DNA of 64,000 bases from JAGWBD01 sp965197455 (GCA_965197455.1 OZ240208.1:434001-498000); one strand, 5' to 3'. Shown: positions 50,471 to 59,662, numbered from the stretch's first letter. A program made the numbers and translations. Notes: a model not told the origin generated them from the sequence alone.

Positions 50471-50949
50471 TACGGGCAGCAGTGGCCAGCGACGCCATCA
50501 TGATTGGCAAAATGTGGGCGCAACTGGTCGCGCATCATCATGCGCTGGACCCGGCAATGCCGCGCGCCACAGCCGACGGCGCCCGGCTGTACGGACGAAG
50601 TCTGAGCGACCGCCTGGAAGACAGCCATACCCGGGTACTGGTCGCCGAGGTAGATGGCCGGGTGGTGGGTTACGTGCTGGGCGTGATTGTGGACTTGCTG
50701 CCTGAAATGTTCGAGCAGCAGGCAGGTGGCTTCCTGGCCGACATTTTTGTCGAGGCTGACTGTCGGCGCCAGGGACACGGTCGTGCGCTGGTTACGGCCC
50801 TGACGGACTGGTTTCAGGAACGTGGGCTGGAGTATTTCGAGTGGCATGTTCCGGCCAATAATCCGGCCACAATCGCCTTCTGGCGCAGCATGGGCGGCAA
50901 ACCCTGGCAGATCCGCATGCGCGCCGGGCTGACGGAGCAGAAGTCGTGA
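50467..50949 (+). CDS. GNAT family N-acetyltransferase
   Basis: 160-aa acetyltransferase with a clear acetyl-CoA loop CRRQGHGRALVTAL, preceded by the strand GFLADIFVEADC and followed by VPANNPATIAFWRSMGGKP. GTG start overlaps the previous stop; its own stop overlaps the alaX GTG. The tandem arrangement of a degenerate and a canonical GNAT suggests an old duplication or a heterodimer. Substrate unknown. Confidence 0.85.
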   Translation: MIRAAVASDAIMIGKMWAQLVAHHHALDPAMPRATADGARLYGRSLSDRLEDSHTRVLVAEVDGRVVGYVLGVIVDLLPEMFEQQAGGFLADIFVEADCRRQGHGRALVTALTDWFQERGLEYFEWHVPANNPATIAFWRSMGGKPWQIRMRAGLTEQKS

Positions 50950-51647
50950 CGGAGCCGCTGTATCAGCGAGACAGTTACCTGCGCAGTTTCGAGGCGCGCG
51001 TAAGCGCAGTTGATGAGGCGCAGAATGCCGTCATCCTCGACCAAAGCGTTTTCTATCCTGGCGGCGGCGGTCAACCCTGTGACACCGGGACGCTGATTCA
51101 CGAGGGCCGGGCGCTACCGGTGAAGCGCGTGCAACGCGGCTATCTGCACCTTGTCGAAGGTGAGCTGCCGCCAGTCGGTGCAGAAGTGCGCGGCGAGCTG
51201 GACTGGGAGCAGCGCTATCAGCTGATGCGGACCCACAGCGCACTGCACATCCTCTGCGGCGTAGTCTGGCGCGACTACGGCGCCAGCGTCACCGGCGGCA
51301 ACATGCAGCTCCTGCGCGGCCGCCTGGATTTCGAGTTTGAGCGCATGGAGAAGCAGCTTGTCGCCGAAATCGAGGCCGCCATCAACGTGGAGGTCGCGGC
51401 TGAACGCGACATCCACATCAACATCCTGCCGCGCGAGGAAGCCTTCCGCATCCCGGACCTGATTCGCACGAAGATCAACTTGCTGCCAGCCGGCATCGAG
51501 CAGGTGCGCACTGTCGAGATTCAGGGGCTGGATCTGCAGGCGGACGGCGGGACGCACGTGGCCAACACACGCGAGGTCGGGCCGCTGCGCATCGCGGAAT
51601 ACCGCAGCAAGGGCCGCATTAACAAGCGCCTCACGCTCCAGCTGTAA
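50946..51647 (+). CDS. alaX: alanyl-tRNA editing protein AlaX
   Basis: 233-aa free-standing editing domain homologous to that of AlaRS; hydrolyses mischarged Ser- or Gly-tRNA(Ala). N-terminal barrel with VILDQSVFYPGGGGQPCDTG, zinc-binding RTHSALHIL (HxxxH) and LQADGGTHVANTREVG, where AlaRS itself has CGGTH. The length corresponds to a medium AlaX. GTG start in an overlap with the GNAT gene. Confidence 0.92.
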   Translation: MTEPLYQRDSYLRSFEARVSAVDEAQNAVILDQSVFYPGGGGQPCDTGTLIHEGRALPVKRVQRGYLHLVEGELPPVGAEVRGELDWEQRYQLMRTHSALHILCGVVWRDYGASVTGGNMQLLRGRLDFEFERMEKQLVAEIEAAINVEVAAERDIHINILPREEAFRIPDLIRTKINLLPAGIEQVRTVEIQGLDLQADGGTHVANTREVGPLRIAEYRSKGRINKRLTLQL

Positions 51648-51659
51648 CAGCCACAGACC

Positions 51660-52313
51660 ATGCGACGTCTGCACGCGACCGGTTTGCGCGAACGCTTTGT
51701 CGCCAGCGGCGTCTACGTGCAGCCGGACGGGTTGCGCGAACACTGGAGCGCACATGAGGTCGGCGCCGGCGCGCTGTTTCTGCGCGTCGACGTTGACGGA
51801 CGCGCGAGTGGCGGGGGCAGTCTGTTGCAGGAAGCGTTGCGCAATGCAGAGGGCTATTTCGAACGCATCGACCAGCAGCTTTATGGCGCGGACGGGCATC
51901 CCGGCGCGCGTCTGCGTTGCACGCGCTTCAGCAACCATGCCGTTCTTTCCCTTGAATGTGGGGAGAGTCAGAGCGAAGAGCGAATCGACATGGAGTCGGA
52001 CTACCTGATGGTGCCGCCAGGGATATATCTGGCCGGCATGGCGCTGGCGCAGGCGCGGCTTATGAAGCAGCCTGTGGCGTTGTTGCGCATGTCGCTGGAT
52101 GATGGTTGCCTGGTATGGAAGCGCAGTTCTGCCTGGGCCCACTGCGAGGCGTCTGAAAAGATCGTCGCAGGCGGGCGCGAGCGGTCGGCGCAATGTTGCA
52201 GCTGGAGTGATGCTGCCTGGGCCTGCTGGCTGGATGCGCATGACGTGGTGCTGCGTTGTGAAACAGAAGCGCAGACGCTGCAGTTGACGCAGTACTCGCG
52301 GCGCCATGATTGA
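51660..52313 (+). CDS. protein of unknown function
   Basis: 217-aa soluble protein that I do not recognise. It has no signal peptide or membrane span, an acidic/Arg-rich body, and a C-terminal third rich in Cys and Trp (HCEASEK, then AQCCSWSDAAWACWLDAHDVV). MVPPGIYLAGMALAQARLM suggests a buried helix. Weak initiation context at the ATG. It lies 12 nt after alaX and overlaps the next TPR gene by 8 nt, so it is part of the same message. Confidence 0.6.
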   Translation: MRRLHATGLRERFVASGVYVQPDGLREHWSAHEVGAGALFLRVDVDGRASGGGSLLQEALRNAEGYFERIDQQLYGADGHPGARLRCTRFSNHAVLSLECGESQSEERIDMESDYLMVPPGIYLAGMALAQARLMKQPVALLRMSLDDGCLVWKRSSAWAHCEASEKIVAGGRERSAQCCSWSDAAWACWLDAHDVVLRCETEAQTLQLTQYSRRHD

Positions 52314-53301
52314 ACCACTGCGCAACCTGCTGGGCACGGCGCGACTGCGCGCGCTGTTGTTGCTACTGGCAATGACCGGGCTGGCCAGTCTGGTGCTCAA
52401 TACCTTCGACGCGGAAGCCATGCCCTGGGTCACCACCGTCCAGACGCTGCTGGCGCTGAGCGTACCGGTGGGTGCGGTGCTCATTCTTGTGTCCAGTCTG
52501 GAGCCGGCCGCGCGCAGGCGCTGGCTGGTGATTTTGTTGCCGGTGGCTGGCGCGCTGCTGTTTGGTCTGACCGGGGAGCCTAGGCTGCTGTTGCCGCTGG
52601 CAGGGGTGGCGCTGGGCTGGGCGTTGGCCGGCATCTTTCTCTTTCGCCCGCGTCAGCCACAGTTGGCACAGCAGGCCATCAGGGCCTTGCGGCGCGGAGA
52701 ACACGCCGAAGCGTTGACGTCCATGGACGCGCTGCTGCTGGCCGAGCCTGAGGTGGCGGCCCATTATCGACTGCGGGCCGAGATATTGCGGCTGGCAGGA
52801 GATCTGGAGCGTGCCTGCGCAGACTACCAGCGCATGACCCGGCTTACGCCAGATGACCCGGGCGCGTGGAACGGCATGGCCGAGGTGCTGCTGCAGGCCG
52901 GCCGCCACGATGCAGCACGCGACGCTGGTCTGCGCGCCCTGGCGCTGGCGCCCGACGAATGGGTCGCGTATTACAACCTGGGCATGGTCGAGGATCGCCT
53001 GCAATTTCCGCAGGAAGCGGAGGGCCATTTGTGTGAGGCGCTGGCCAGACAGGTGCCGGACGCGCGACACCGCTTGCTGCTCCAACTGTATCTGGCGCGC
53101 GCGAAGATGCGCATGGCCGACAGGGCGGGGGCGCAGGCATCGCTGCAGCAGCTGCGCGCCGAGCAGGGTGGTCTGGCAGAATGGCAGCGACTGCTGGCGC
53201 ATGACCAGGCCGCGCCATTGCGCAAGGTGCTCGCAGAAGACATTCAGCTGGCGCAAACCTTGATGGATGAGGACGCAGCCCTGGAGATGCTGGTTCCATG
53301 A
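52306..53301 (+). CDS. membrane protein with TPR repeats
   Basis: 331-aa protein with four predicted N-terminal spans (about residues 14-32, 42-62, 73-86, 91-112) and a cytosolic C-terminal half of TPR-like helix pairs (QAIRALRRGEHAEALTSMDALL, PEVAAHYRLRAEILRLAGDLERACADYQR in two parts, GAWNGMAEVLLQAGRHDAARDAG, EWVAYYNLGMVEDRL). Overlaps the unknown gene upstream. Followed 28 nt later by a second protein of the same design. Probably a membrane scaffold; partner unknown. Confidence 0.75.
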   Translation: MIEPLRNLLGTARLRALLLLLAMTGLASLVLNTFDAEAMPWVTTVQTLLALSVPVGAVLILVSSLEPAARRRWLVILLPVAGALLFGLTGEPRLLLPLAGVALGWALAGIFLFRPRQPQLAQQAIRALRRGEHAEALTSMDALLLAEPEVAAHYRLRAEILRLAGDLERACADYQRMTRLTPDDPGAWNGMAEVLLQAGRHDAARDAGLRALALAPDEWVAYYNLGMVEDRLQFPQEAEGHLCEALARQVPDARHRLLLQLYLARAKMRMADRAGAQASLQQLRAEQGGLAEWQRLLAHDQAAPLRKVLAEDIQLAQTLMDEDAALEMLVP

Positions 53302-53329
53302 CTCCGGTTGTGCTCACACGTCAGTTCCC

Positions 53330-54133
53330 ATGATTCACATCTTCGGTGAGTTCTGGCGCGGTCTGCGCAACTGGGAAAGGCCGGCGCGACTGGCGCTCAT
53401 GCTGGGCTTGCTGGCGCTGATGCCGCTGCTGTGGCTGTGGCTGGCGGGTCCGCCGGAAGCGCGTCGCATCGGGCTGGCTGGTGTGTGCGGCCTGGGGCTG
53501 GGCCTGCAGATGGTGTTCCTGTGGGCGTGGCGCCGCATGCTCAGCGACTGGTCTCAGGCGCAACGGCTCTACCTGGACGGGGAGTTCGAAGCCGCCTGCG
53601 ATTTGCTGCAGACCCGACGCGCAGCCGGTCGCGCGGATATGCGCAGCCTGACGCTGCTGGGCAACGCCCTGCGTCAGCGAGGTTTGCAGGAAGACAGTGA
53701 AACGGTGCTACGTGAAGCGCAGGAGCAGCGGCCAGGCCATGCCTTCCCGCTGACCGGGCTGGGGCGGACCTTGTTGTCCCAGGGGCGCTACAGCGCTGCC
53801 GTCGATGCGCTGCGCGAGGCGCTGGCTGCGGGCGCGCCTGCCATCGTGCAGCTCGATCTCGGCGAAGCGCTGTTCCATGCCGGTCGTCGTGAGGAAGCGC
53901 GCGAGCCCTTGCAGTCCGGCATGTCAGCGACGGATGATCCCGGACGCCTGCTGATTGGCCAGCATCTGTTGCATCAACTTGAGGCTGTAGAAGCACCCGC
54001 TGCGCAGATCGTGCGCGCCGGTCGACCCTGGCTACTGGCACAGGCCGAACGTCACGCGCAGACGGACTACGGGCGCGCGCTGGCGGCACAGCTGCAGGCG
54101 CTGGACAATCGACCAGCAGATACACCCGGTTGA
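53330..54133 (+). CDS. second membrane protein with TPR repeats
   Basis: 267-aa protein starting MIHIFGEFWRGLRNWERPAR, with two spans (about 22-38 and 45-65) then TPR-like repeats (AQRLYLDGEFEAACDLLQT, GNALRQRGLQEDSETVLREA, LGRTLLSQGRYSAAVDALREA, LDLGEALFHAGRREEAREPL). A shorter relative of the preceding gene, likely a duplicate that lost part of its membrane domain. No clear ribosome-binding site. An in-frame start further upstream inside the previous gene is less likely. Confidence 0.72.
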   Translation: MIHIFGEFWRGLRNWERPARLALMLGLLALMPLLWLWLAGPPEARRIGLAGVCGLGLGLQMVFLWAWRRMLSDWSQAQRLYLDGEFEAACDLLQTRRAAGRADMRSLTLLGNALRQRGLQEDSETVLREAQEQRPGHAFPLTGLGRTLLSQGRYSAAVDALREALAAGAPAIVQLDLGEALFHAGRREEAREPLQSGMSATDDPGRLLIGQHLLHQLEAVEAPAAQIVRAGRPWLLAQAERHAQTDYGRALAAQLQALDNRPADTPG

Positions 54134-54143
54134 ATCCAGGCGG

Positions 54144-54297
54144 CCTGCCAGAGTATTATCGGCAGGTCAGGTAAAGGGGCAGGAGGTGCTTGCGTGGCAG
54201 CGAGGGTATCGCTCGCGCCGCGGTTCATTCCGGGCTGACAGCAAGAGTCAGCTTCTCCCGGTCAGGCAAGGGCACAGGCTACGGAAAGGAATGAACC
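54144..54297 (+). promoter_or_regulatory. structured ileS leader that can sequester the ribosome-binding site (T-box-like candidate)
   Basis: Seen: hairpin CCTGCC/GGCAGG (54144-54149, 54161-54166) with an 11-nt loop ending ATC, an Ile codon; a GCGAG/CTCGC hairpin near 54200-54216; a GCTGAC/GTCAGC hairpin (54234-54239, 54247-54252); and a perfect 10-bp pairing of GGTTCATTCC (54222-54231) with GGAATGAACC (54288-54297), which covers the Shine-Dalgarno bases directly before the ATG. This is the logic of a translational riboswitch. Translational T-boxes on ileS are known in Actinobacteria, but the canonical T-box consensus is not present here, so the identity is open. Confidence 0.5.
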
Positions 54298-57200
54298 ATG
54301 TTCAAGGCTGTTGACTCGCGGGTCGACGTACAGCAACTCGAACAGGAGCAACTTGCGTTCTGGCGCGCAAGACGTATTTTTCAGCGCACGATGGACGAAC
54401 GCGAGGGCGGGCCAGGCTTCGTATTTTACGAAGGGCCACCCACGGCAAATGGCAAGCCTGGCAGCCACCACGTGCTGGCGCGGGCCTTCAAGGACATGTT
54501 CCCGCGCTACAAGACGATGCAAGGCTTCTACTGCCTGCGCCGCAGCGGTTGGGACACGCACGGGCTGCCGGTTGAGATCCAGGTACAGAAGGAACTGGGT
54601 CTGACGAGCAAGCAGGACATCGAAGACTATGGCGTGGCGGCCTTCAACGACAAGTGCCGCGCCAGCGTCCAGCGTTACATCTCGGACTGGGAAGAGCTGA
54701 CCGAGCGCATCGCTTTCTGGGCAGACCTCGACAATCCATACGTCACTTTCACCAACGACTATATCGAGAGCGTGTGGTGGATTCTGCGCCAGCTGTGGGA
54801 CAAGGGGTTAATCTACCGCGGCCACAAGGTGGTGCCCTACAGCCCCAGCTCCGGCACGCCGCTCAGCAGTCACGAGGTGTCGCTGGGCTACAAAACGGTG
54901 ACCGATCCGTCTGTAATCGTGCGCTTCCCGCTGCGCGATCAGCCTGGCGTTTCCTTGCTTGCCTGGACGACGACGCCCTGGACCTTGCCGGGCAATGCGG
55001 CGCTGGCAGTGGGCGCGGACATTGACTATGTCCAGGTGGAAGGGCCAGGAGAAGATGGTGAAGCCGAGCAACTTATCCTGGCAGAAGGGCTAATGTCACA
55101 GGTGCTGGAAACGCCGGAACGCTATCAGGTCCAGCGCCGGCTGCGTGGCAGTGAGCTGGCCGGTCTGCGCTACCAGCCGCTTTACACCTTCCTGCCGACG
55201 GAGCAGCAGTATGCCTACGTCGTCACCGCGGACTATGTCAGCACCGGCGATGGCACGGGCATTGTGCACGTGGCGCCAGCCTATGGCGTCGACGACATGG
55301 CGCTGGGCGAGGCACATGATCTGCCACTCTTTCGTACGGTCGTGGAGGATGGTCGCTTCGTTGAAGAGGCCACACCCTTCAAGGGCATGTGGTTCAAGGA
55401 CGCCGACAAGGAAATTATCCGCGACCTGAGCGAACGCGGCCTGATGTACAGCGTCGGCAGTTATGAGCACAGTTACCCGCACAACTGGCGCGACGAACAA
55501 CCGCTGATGTACTTCGCGCGGGAGACCTGGTTTATTCGCTCGACGGCCTGCCGCGATACGCTGGTTGACCTGAACCAGACCATCAACTGGGTGCCGTCAC
55601 ACATTCGTGACGGCCGCTTCGGCAACTGGCTGGACGACCTGAAGGACTGGTCGCTGGGGCGCGAGCGCTACTGGGGCACGCCCTTGCCCATCTGGGTGGA
55701 TGACACGACCGGCGACATGGTCTGTGTCAGCAGCGTGGACGAGCTGGAGCAGCTGACCGGACGCGACTTGCCGGAGCTGGATCTGCATCGTCCCTGGATT
55801 GACGAGATCACCTTCCCCAATCCGAAGGGTGGCGGCACCATGCACCGCACGCCGGAAGTCATTGATGTCTGGTTTGACAGCGGCGCCATGCCCCTGGCGC
55901 AATGGGGCTATCCGCACAAGGGGCGCGTTGAGTTCGAAGGTCAGTTCCCGGCGGACTACATCTGCGAGGCGGTGGATCAAACGCGCGGCTGGTTCTTCGC
56001 GCTGCACGCCATCAGCGCCATGCTGTTTGAGGAAGTGTCCTTCCGCAACGTCATTTGCCTGGGCTTCATCCTCGACCACGAAGGCAAGAAGATGTCGAAG
56101 AGTCGCGGCATCGTCGTCGACCCCTGGGAGGTAATCAACAGCCAGGGCGCCGATGCCATGCGCTGGTATTTCTATACCGCCGGCCCGCCAGGCGACAACA
56201 AACGCTTCTCCATCGAGATGGTCGCGGACGTCATGCGCAAGTTCTGGTCGACGCTGTGGAACACCTACAGCTTTTTCGTGACCTACGCCAACCTGGATGG
56301 CTGGTCGCTGCTGCACAGCCCCCGCCCGGCGCTTGAAGATCGCGACCTGCTCGACCAGTGGGTGCTGGCCGAACTGCACCAGACCGTGGCGGACGTCACG
56401 GCGGCCTATGAGAACTACGACGCCCCCGGCGCGACCCGTCCAGTGCAGGCCTTTGTGGAGGCGCTCAGCAACTGGTACGTGCGTCTCAGTCGCCGCCGCT
56501 TCTGGAAGAATGAACAGGACGCCGACAAGGCCGGCGCCTACGCCACGCTCTACGAATGCCTGGTCACGGTCAGCAAGTTGATTGCCCCGGCCATGCCATT
56601 TCTGAGCGAGGAACTGTATCGCAACCTTGTGTCTGACGCGGACGCGGAAGCGCCAGACAGCGTCCATCTGGCGCTTTGGCCGCAGGCGGACGAGAACATC
56701 ATTCGGCCTGAACTGGTAGACGAGATGCAGCAAGTGCGTCAGCTGGTCAGTCTGGGGCTGGCCGCCCGCAACGAGGCCGGCATCAAGGTGCGGCAACCCC
56801 TTGCCAGCGCGCATTTTGTGTTGCGCCCAGGCGCGGATCCGGCGGCATTGCAGCGCCATGTCGAACTTATCTGTAACGAACTAAACGTGAAGCAGCCCGT
56901 TTTTCTGCCGGCCGCAGAGGCTGGGTCGCTGGTGCGGGAAGAGGTCGAGCTCAACCCGCTGCCGCAGCATCTGGGCAGGAAATTCGGCAAGGATTTTCGG
57001 CGCGTGCAGTCCGTGCTGCGGGATGGAATGCAGGAGCAGATGCGCGCCTGGGCGCAGCAGTGGCAAGCGGGCGCCGCGGTCACGCTTGAACTGGACGGGC
57101 GTGAGTTTGAGGTCGAGCCAGAAGAAGTTGAAGTGCGAATCACGCGCAGGGTGCCGGACGGGCATGTGATGGCTGCCGAAGGTGGCAACGTTGCCGTGCT

Positions 57201-57498
57201 GGACACCCGGTTGACCCCTGCCTTGATCGACGAGGGCCTGGCGCGGGAGGTGGTGCGCCGGGTGCAGACCCTGCGCCGCGAGGCTGATTTCCAACTCAAC
57301 GATCGCATCGCCATCCGTTACCGTGCGGATGCGGACCTGGCCAGGGCAATCGCGCAATTTGCCAACAGTATCCGCAGCGAGACGCTCTGCGACAGCCTGG
57401 AGGAAGGCACGGCTGATGGTGGCTGGCAACACGCCGAATACCGCATTGGTCAATCCCGCCTGCACCTGGGCGTAAAGCAGATCTTGTACCAGGGATAA
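54298..57498 (+). CDS. ileS: isoleucyl-tRNA synthetase
   Basis: 1066-aa class Ia synthetase. The HIGH-region is GSHHVLA (residues 55-61) after EGPPTANGKP, and KMSKSRG is at about 597-603. The HHVL form and the overall C-terminal organisation resemble the eukaryote-like type 2 IleRS, a class with lower mupirocin sensitivity. Editing domain lies between (TTPWTLPGNAALAVG, and GTGIVHVAPAYGVDD). The C-terminal zinc motif of type 1 enzymes is not seen. Preceded by a structured leader. The enzyme is certain; type 2 assignment is likely. Confidence 0.96.
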   Translation: MFKAVDSRVDVQQLEQEQLAFWRARRIFQRTMDEREGGPGFVFYEGPPTANGKPGSHHVLARAFKDMFPRYKTMQGFYCLRRSGWDTHGLPVEIQVQKELGLTSKQDIEDYGVAAFNDKCRASVQRYISDWEELTERIAFWADLDNPYVTFTNDYIESVWWILRQLWDKGLIYRGHKVVPYSPSSGTPLSSHEVSLGYKTVTDPSVIVRFPLRDQPGVSLLAWTTTPWTLPGNAALAVGADIDYVQVEGPGEDGEAEQLILAEGLMSQVLETPERYQVQRRLRGSELAGLRYQPLYTFLPTEQQYAYVVTADYVSTGDGTGIVHVAPAYGVDDMALGEAHDLPLFRTVVEDGRFVEEATPFKGMWFKDADKEIIRDLSERGLMYSVGSYEHSYPHNWRDEQPLMYFARETWFIRSTACRDTLVDLNQTINWVPSHIRDGRFGNWLDDLKDWSLGRERYWGTPLPIWVDDTTGDMVCVSSVDELEQLTGRDLPELDLHRPWIDEITFPNPKGGGTMHRTPEVIDVWFDSGAMPLAQWGYPHKGRVEFEGQFPADYICEAVDQTRGWFFALHAISAMLFEEVSFRNVICLGFILDHEGKKMSKSRGIVVDPWEVINSQGADAMRWYFYTAGPPGDNKRFSIEMVADVMRKFWSTLWNTYSFFVTYANLDGWSLLHSPRPALEDRDLLDQWVLAELHQTVADVTAAYENYDAPGATRPVQAFVEALSNWYVRLSRRRFWKNEQDADKAGAYATLYECLVTVSKLIAPAMPFLSEELYRNLVSDADAEAPDSVHLALWPQADENIIRPELVDEMQQVRQLVSLGLAARNEAGIKVRQPLASAHFVLRPGADPAALQRHVELICNELNVKQPVFLPAAEAGSLVREEVELNPLPQHLGRKFGKDFRRVQSVLRDGMQEQMRAWAQQWQAGAAVTLELDGREFEVEPEEVEVRITRRVPDGHVMAAEGGNVAVLDTRLTPALIDEGLAREVVRRVQTLRREADFQLNDRIAIRYRADADLARAIAQFANSIRSETLCDSLEEGTADGGWQHAEYRIGQSRLHLGVKQILYQG

Positions 57499-57518
57499 TC
57501 TTGTGAATTAGCCAAAAT

Positions 57519-57559
57519 ACACAGCAAGAGAATTGCTACGGGCAGTTGTCCTGCTGTGT
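57519..57559 (+). terminator. possible terminator after ileS
   Basis: A perfect 8-bp stem ACACAGCA (57519-57526) with TGCTGTGT (57552-57559), followed by TT only. Lies 20 nt after the ileS stop. Confidence 0.35.
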
Positions 57560-57607
57560 TTCGTGAATACCTCCTTGCAATTCTGGCATTATTTCCATAA
57601 GTGACAC

Positions 57608-57663
57608 TTGAATTCGTTATATGTGACGATAATATACAATCTTGTTGCGTGACAATTCTGTCA
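57608..57663 (+). promoter_or_regulatory. promoter and inverted-repeat operator of the PucR-type regulator
   Basis: TTGAAT (57608-57613), 16 bp, TAATAT (57630-57635) in an AT-rich gap. A perfect repeat TGACA-attc-TGTCA (57650-57654, 57659-57663) sits just after the expected start site; further TGTGAC and GTGACA half-site-like words occur at 57601 and 57622. The placement suits autoregulation. Confidence 0.45.
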
Positions 57664-57682
57664 TAAGCGACTGGAACTGTAC

Positions 57683-59329
57683 ATGTCGACGAAACATTCC
57701 GTCACAGTCCAGGCCCTGATGCAGTTTGCGCTGCCACTGGGCACTACCCTCATCACGGGGAGGGCGACGACGAGAATCAGCTGGTCAGTCACCATCCGTG
57801 CGCAACCGCCGGCCTTGCCGGATGTTGTCAGCGGGGAACTGGTGCTGCTATCGATGGACATGTTGCATGCCTACAATAGCCGCATCACCCTGGTGGAAGT
57901 CATTGAGAGCCTGGCCGCTGCCGGCGTGCAGGTGATCGCTGTGAAGGACAACATCCCGGACGCGGCGCGCGTCAGTGCCAGCAGCCGTGATGTGAGCCTG
58001 CTGGCGCTGCCACCTGAATGCAATCTGCCCAGCGTCGAGCGCGCCATCAATACACTGATCGTCAACCAGGCGGCCCAGCTGAATCAGCGCGCGCTGGAAA
58101 TCCAGCGTCAGTTGACGCGCCGCGCCGCGGAGAATCATGATCTGGCCAGTCTGCTGCAGATCGTGGCGCGGGCAACTGCCTGCCCGGTCGTGCTGCATGA
58201 CGAGACTGGTGCACTCAAGGCGCGGGTCTCTCCCAATCTTGCCCGGCGCCACAACGGCCGGGAGCGGGGAGCCGACTTTTCGGTTGAGGCCTTCCAGAAG
58301 TGGCTGGAACGGGAAGCCCCGGTTAGTGAAGGCAATATCGTGGCCAGCCCGTCGGGTCACACGACTGTGCTGCTGGTTGAGAAAAGGGTTGCGGGCTGGC
58401 TTTCACTGGTCACGCGCGAGCGGATGCTGGATGAATTTCCGCGTCTGGTACTGGGCTATGGCGCCGATGTCTGCGCGATTGAACTGGCGCGAAACCGCGC
58501 GATCGCCTTTGCCGTGGAACAAACGCGCGGCGACTGGGTGCAGATGTGGCTGAGTGGCGCCCAGGCGGATGACGACATGATGGCCTCGCGCGCCCGCCAG
58601 GCCGGCTTTGACACCGACGGCACGAGCATGGTTGCGGTCTTCCGCTCCGTCAACGAAATGTTTAGTGAGCCCATGGAGTCACTGGTCGGGCTGGTGCGCG
58701 ACGACATGCAGCGGCGCAAGACTGGCGGCGCGGTGGGGCAATATGTCGACATGATCGTCGCGCTTTACCCGTTGAACAACGGGACGCGGCCCATGCGCGT
58801 GCGCGAGACCATCAATGACCAGCGAATTCTGCTGGGGGACAGGGTAAACAGTGGGCAAATCGGCGTGGGCATCAGTCGACCCTGCTGCGGGTTGACAGCC
58901 ATGCGTGAGGCGTGGCGCGAGGCCCGCGACGCCCTGGGGATCGCCAACGAACTTGGCGAAAGTGACCAGGCGACCTACTATGGAGACCTGAAGCTGTATC
59001 AGTTATTGCTGGCCCTGAAGGAGCACAATCTGCAGGATCTGGAGCAGTTTCACAGGGCGACGCTCGCAACCCTGCTGGAACACGACGAGCGCCGTCAGGG
59101 CGAATACATCCGTACCCTGAACGGATTTTTCCAGGCCAACGGCAACCTGGCCCGGGCGGCCAAGGAGCTGGACGTACACCGCAACACGCTGGTCTACCGC
59201 CTGGAGCGTATCAACAGCCTGACCAACCTGGACCTTGATGACGCCGACAACCGCCTGATTTTGCACCTGGCGCTGAAGATTCAGCGCGTGCTGGCGACGG
59301 TGCCAGGCGTACAGAATGTCATCGTTTGA
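57683..59329 (+). CDS. PucR family transcriptional regulator
   Basis: 548-aa regulator with the PucR layout: an N-terminal purine-catabolism-type domain (about 1-125, including ELVLLSMDMLHAYNS and LVEVIESLAAAGVQVIAVK), a central sensor-like region, a CdaR/GGDEF-like part (MVAVFRSVNEMF), and the C-terminal HTH with GNLARAAKELDVHRNTLVYRL at about 492-512. PucR proteins often control purine or other nitrogen catabolism genes. No catabolic operon is adjacent, so the target is unknown; a palindrome in its own promoter suggests self-control. Confidence 0.88.
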   Translation: MSTKHSVTVQALMQFALPLGTTLITGRATTRISWSVTIRAQPPALPDVVSGELVLLSMDMLHAYNSRITLVEVIESLAAAGVQVIAVKDNIPDAARVSASSRDVSLLALPPECNLPSVERAINTLIVNQAAQLNQRALEIQRQLTRRAAENHDLASLLQIVARATACPVVLHDETGALKARVSPNLARRHNGRERGADFSVEAFQKWLEREAPVSEGNIVASPSGHTTVLLVEKRVAGWLSLVTRERMLDEFPRLVLGYGADVCAIELARNRAIAFAVEQTRGDWVQMWLSGAQADDDMMASRARQAGFDTDGTSMVAVFRSVNEMFSEPMESLVGLVRDDMQRRKTGGAVGQYVDMIVALYPLNNGTRPMRVRETINDQRILLGDRVNSGQIGVGISRPCCGLTAMREAWREARDALGIANELGESDQATYYGDLKLYQLLLALKEHNLQDLEQFHRATLATLLEHDERRQGEYIRTLNGFFQANGNLARAAKELDVHRNTLVYRLERINSLTNLDLDDADNRLILHLALKIQRVLATVPGVQNVIV

Positions 59330-59345
59330 GTGACACCGGTCTGCG

Positions 59346-59567
59346 TCAGGATAGTGGGATGTCTTCCTCGAAGATGATTTTGCGCTTCTCTTCCGGCACG
59401 AAGATGGCCAACACAAGATAGATCAGCAGGCCGGGCCCGCCGACCAGCGCCAGAAATATGAAGAGCAGACGCACGATCGTGGGGTCTATCCCAAACATGT
59501 GGGCCAGCCCGCCGCAGACGCCGGCCAACTGACGCTCGCTGCGCGAACGATACAACTTGCGTTCCAT
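59346..59567 (-). CDS. PspC domain protein
   Basis: 73-aa membrane protein. It begins MERKLYRSRSERQLAGVCGGLAHMFG, the PspC signature, followed by one span IVRLLFIFLALVGGPGLLIYLVLAI and a charged tail ending EEDIPLS. AAGGA precedes the ATG. Full phage-shock neighbours (PspA, PspB) are absent. It lies downstream of gltB on the same strand and ends convergently 17 nt from the PucR gene. Confidence 0.92.
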   Translation of the reverse strand: MERKLYRSRSERQLAGVCGGLAHMFGIDPTIVRLLFIFLALVGGPGLLIYLVLAIFVPEEKRKIIFEEDIPLS

Positions 59568-59662
59568 GGTTCCTTGAGTTCCCCCTGAACTGACTATCCA
59601 TTAGTACGACGAAGGGGGAGTTCTGTCGCAAAACTGATGCCTGGCCTGCGGTTCGGAACGGA

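Noticed and set aside
54178..54231. A canonical T-box sequence before ileS
   Set aside because: GCGAGGGTATCGCTCGCGCC and GCCGCGG are reminiscent, but the AGGGUGGNACCGCG core with its UGGN bulge is absent, so a standard T-box is not claimed.
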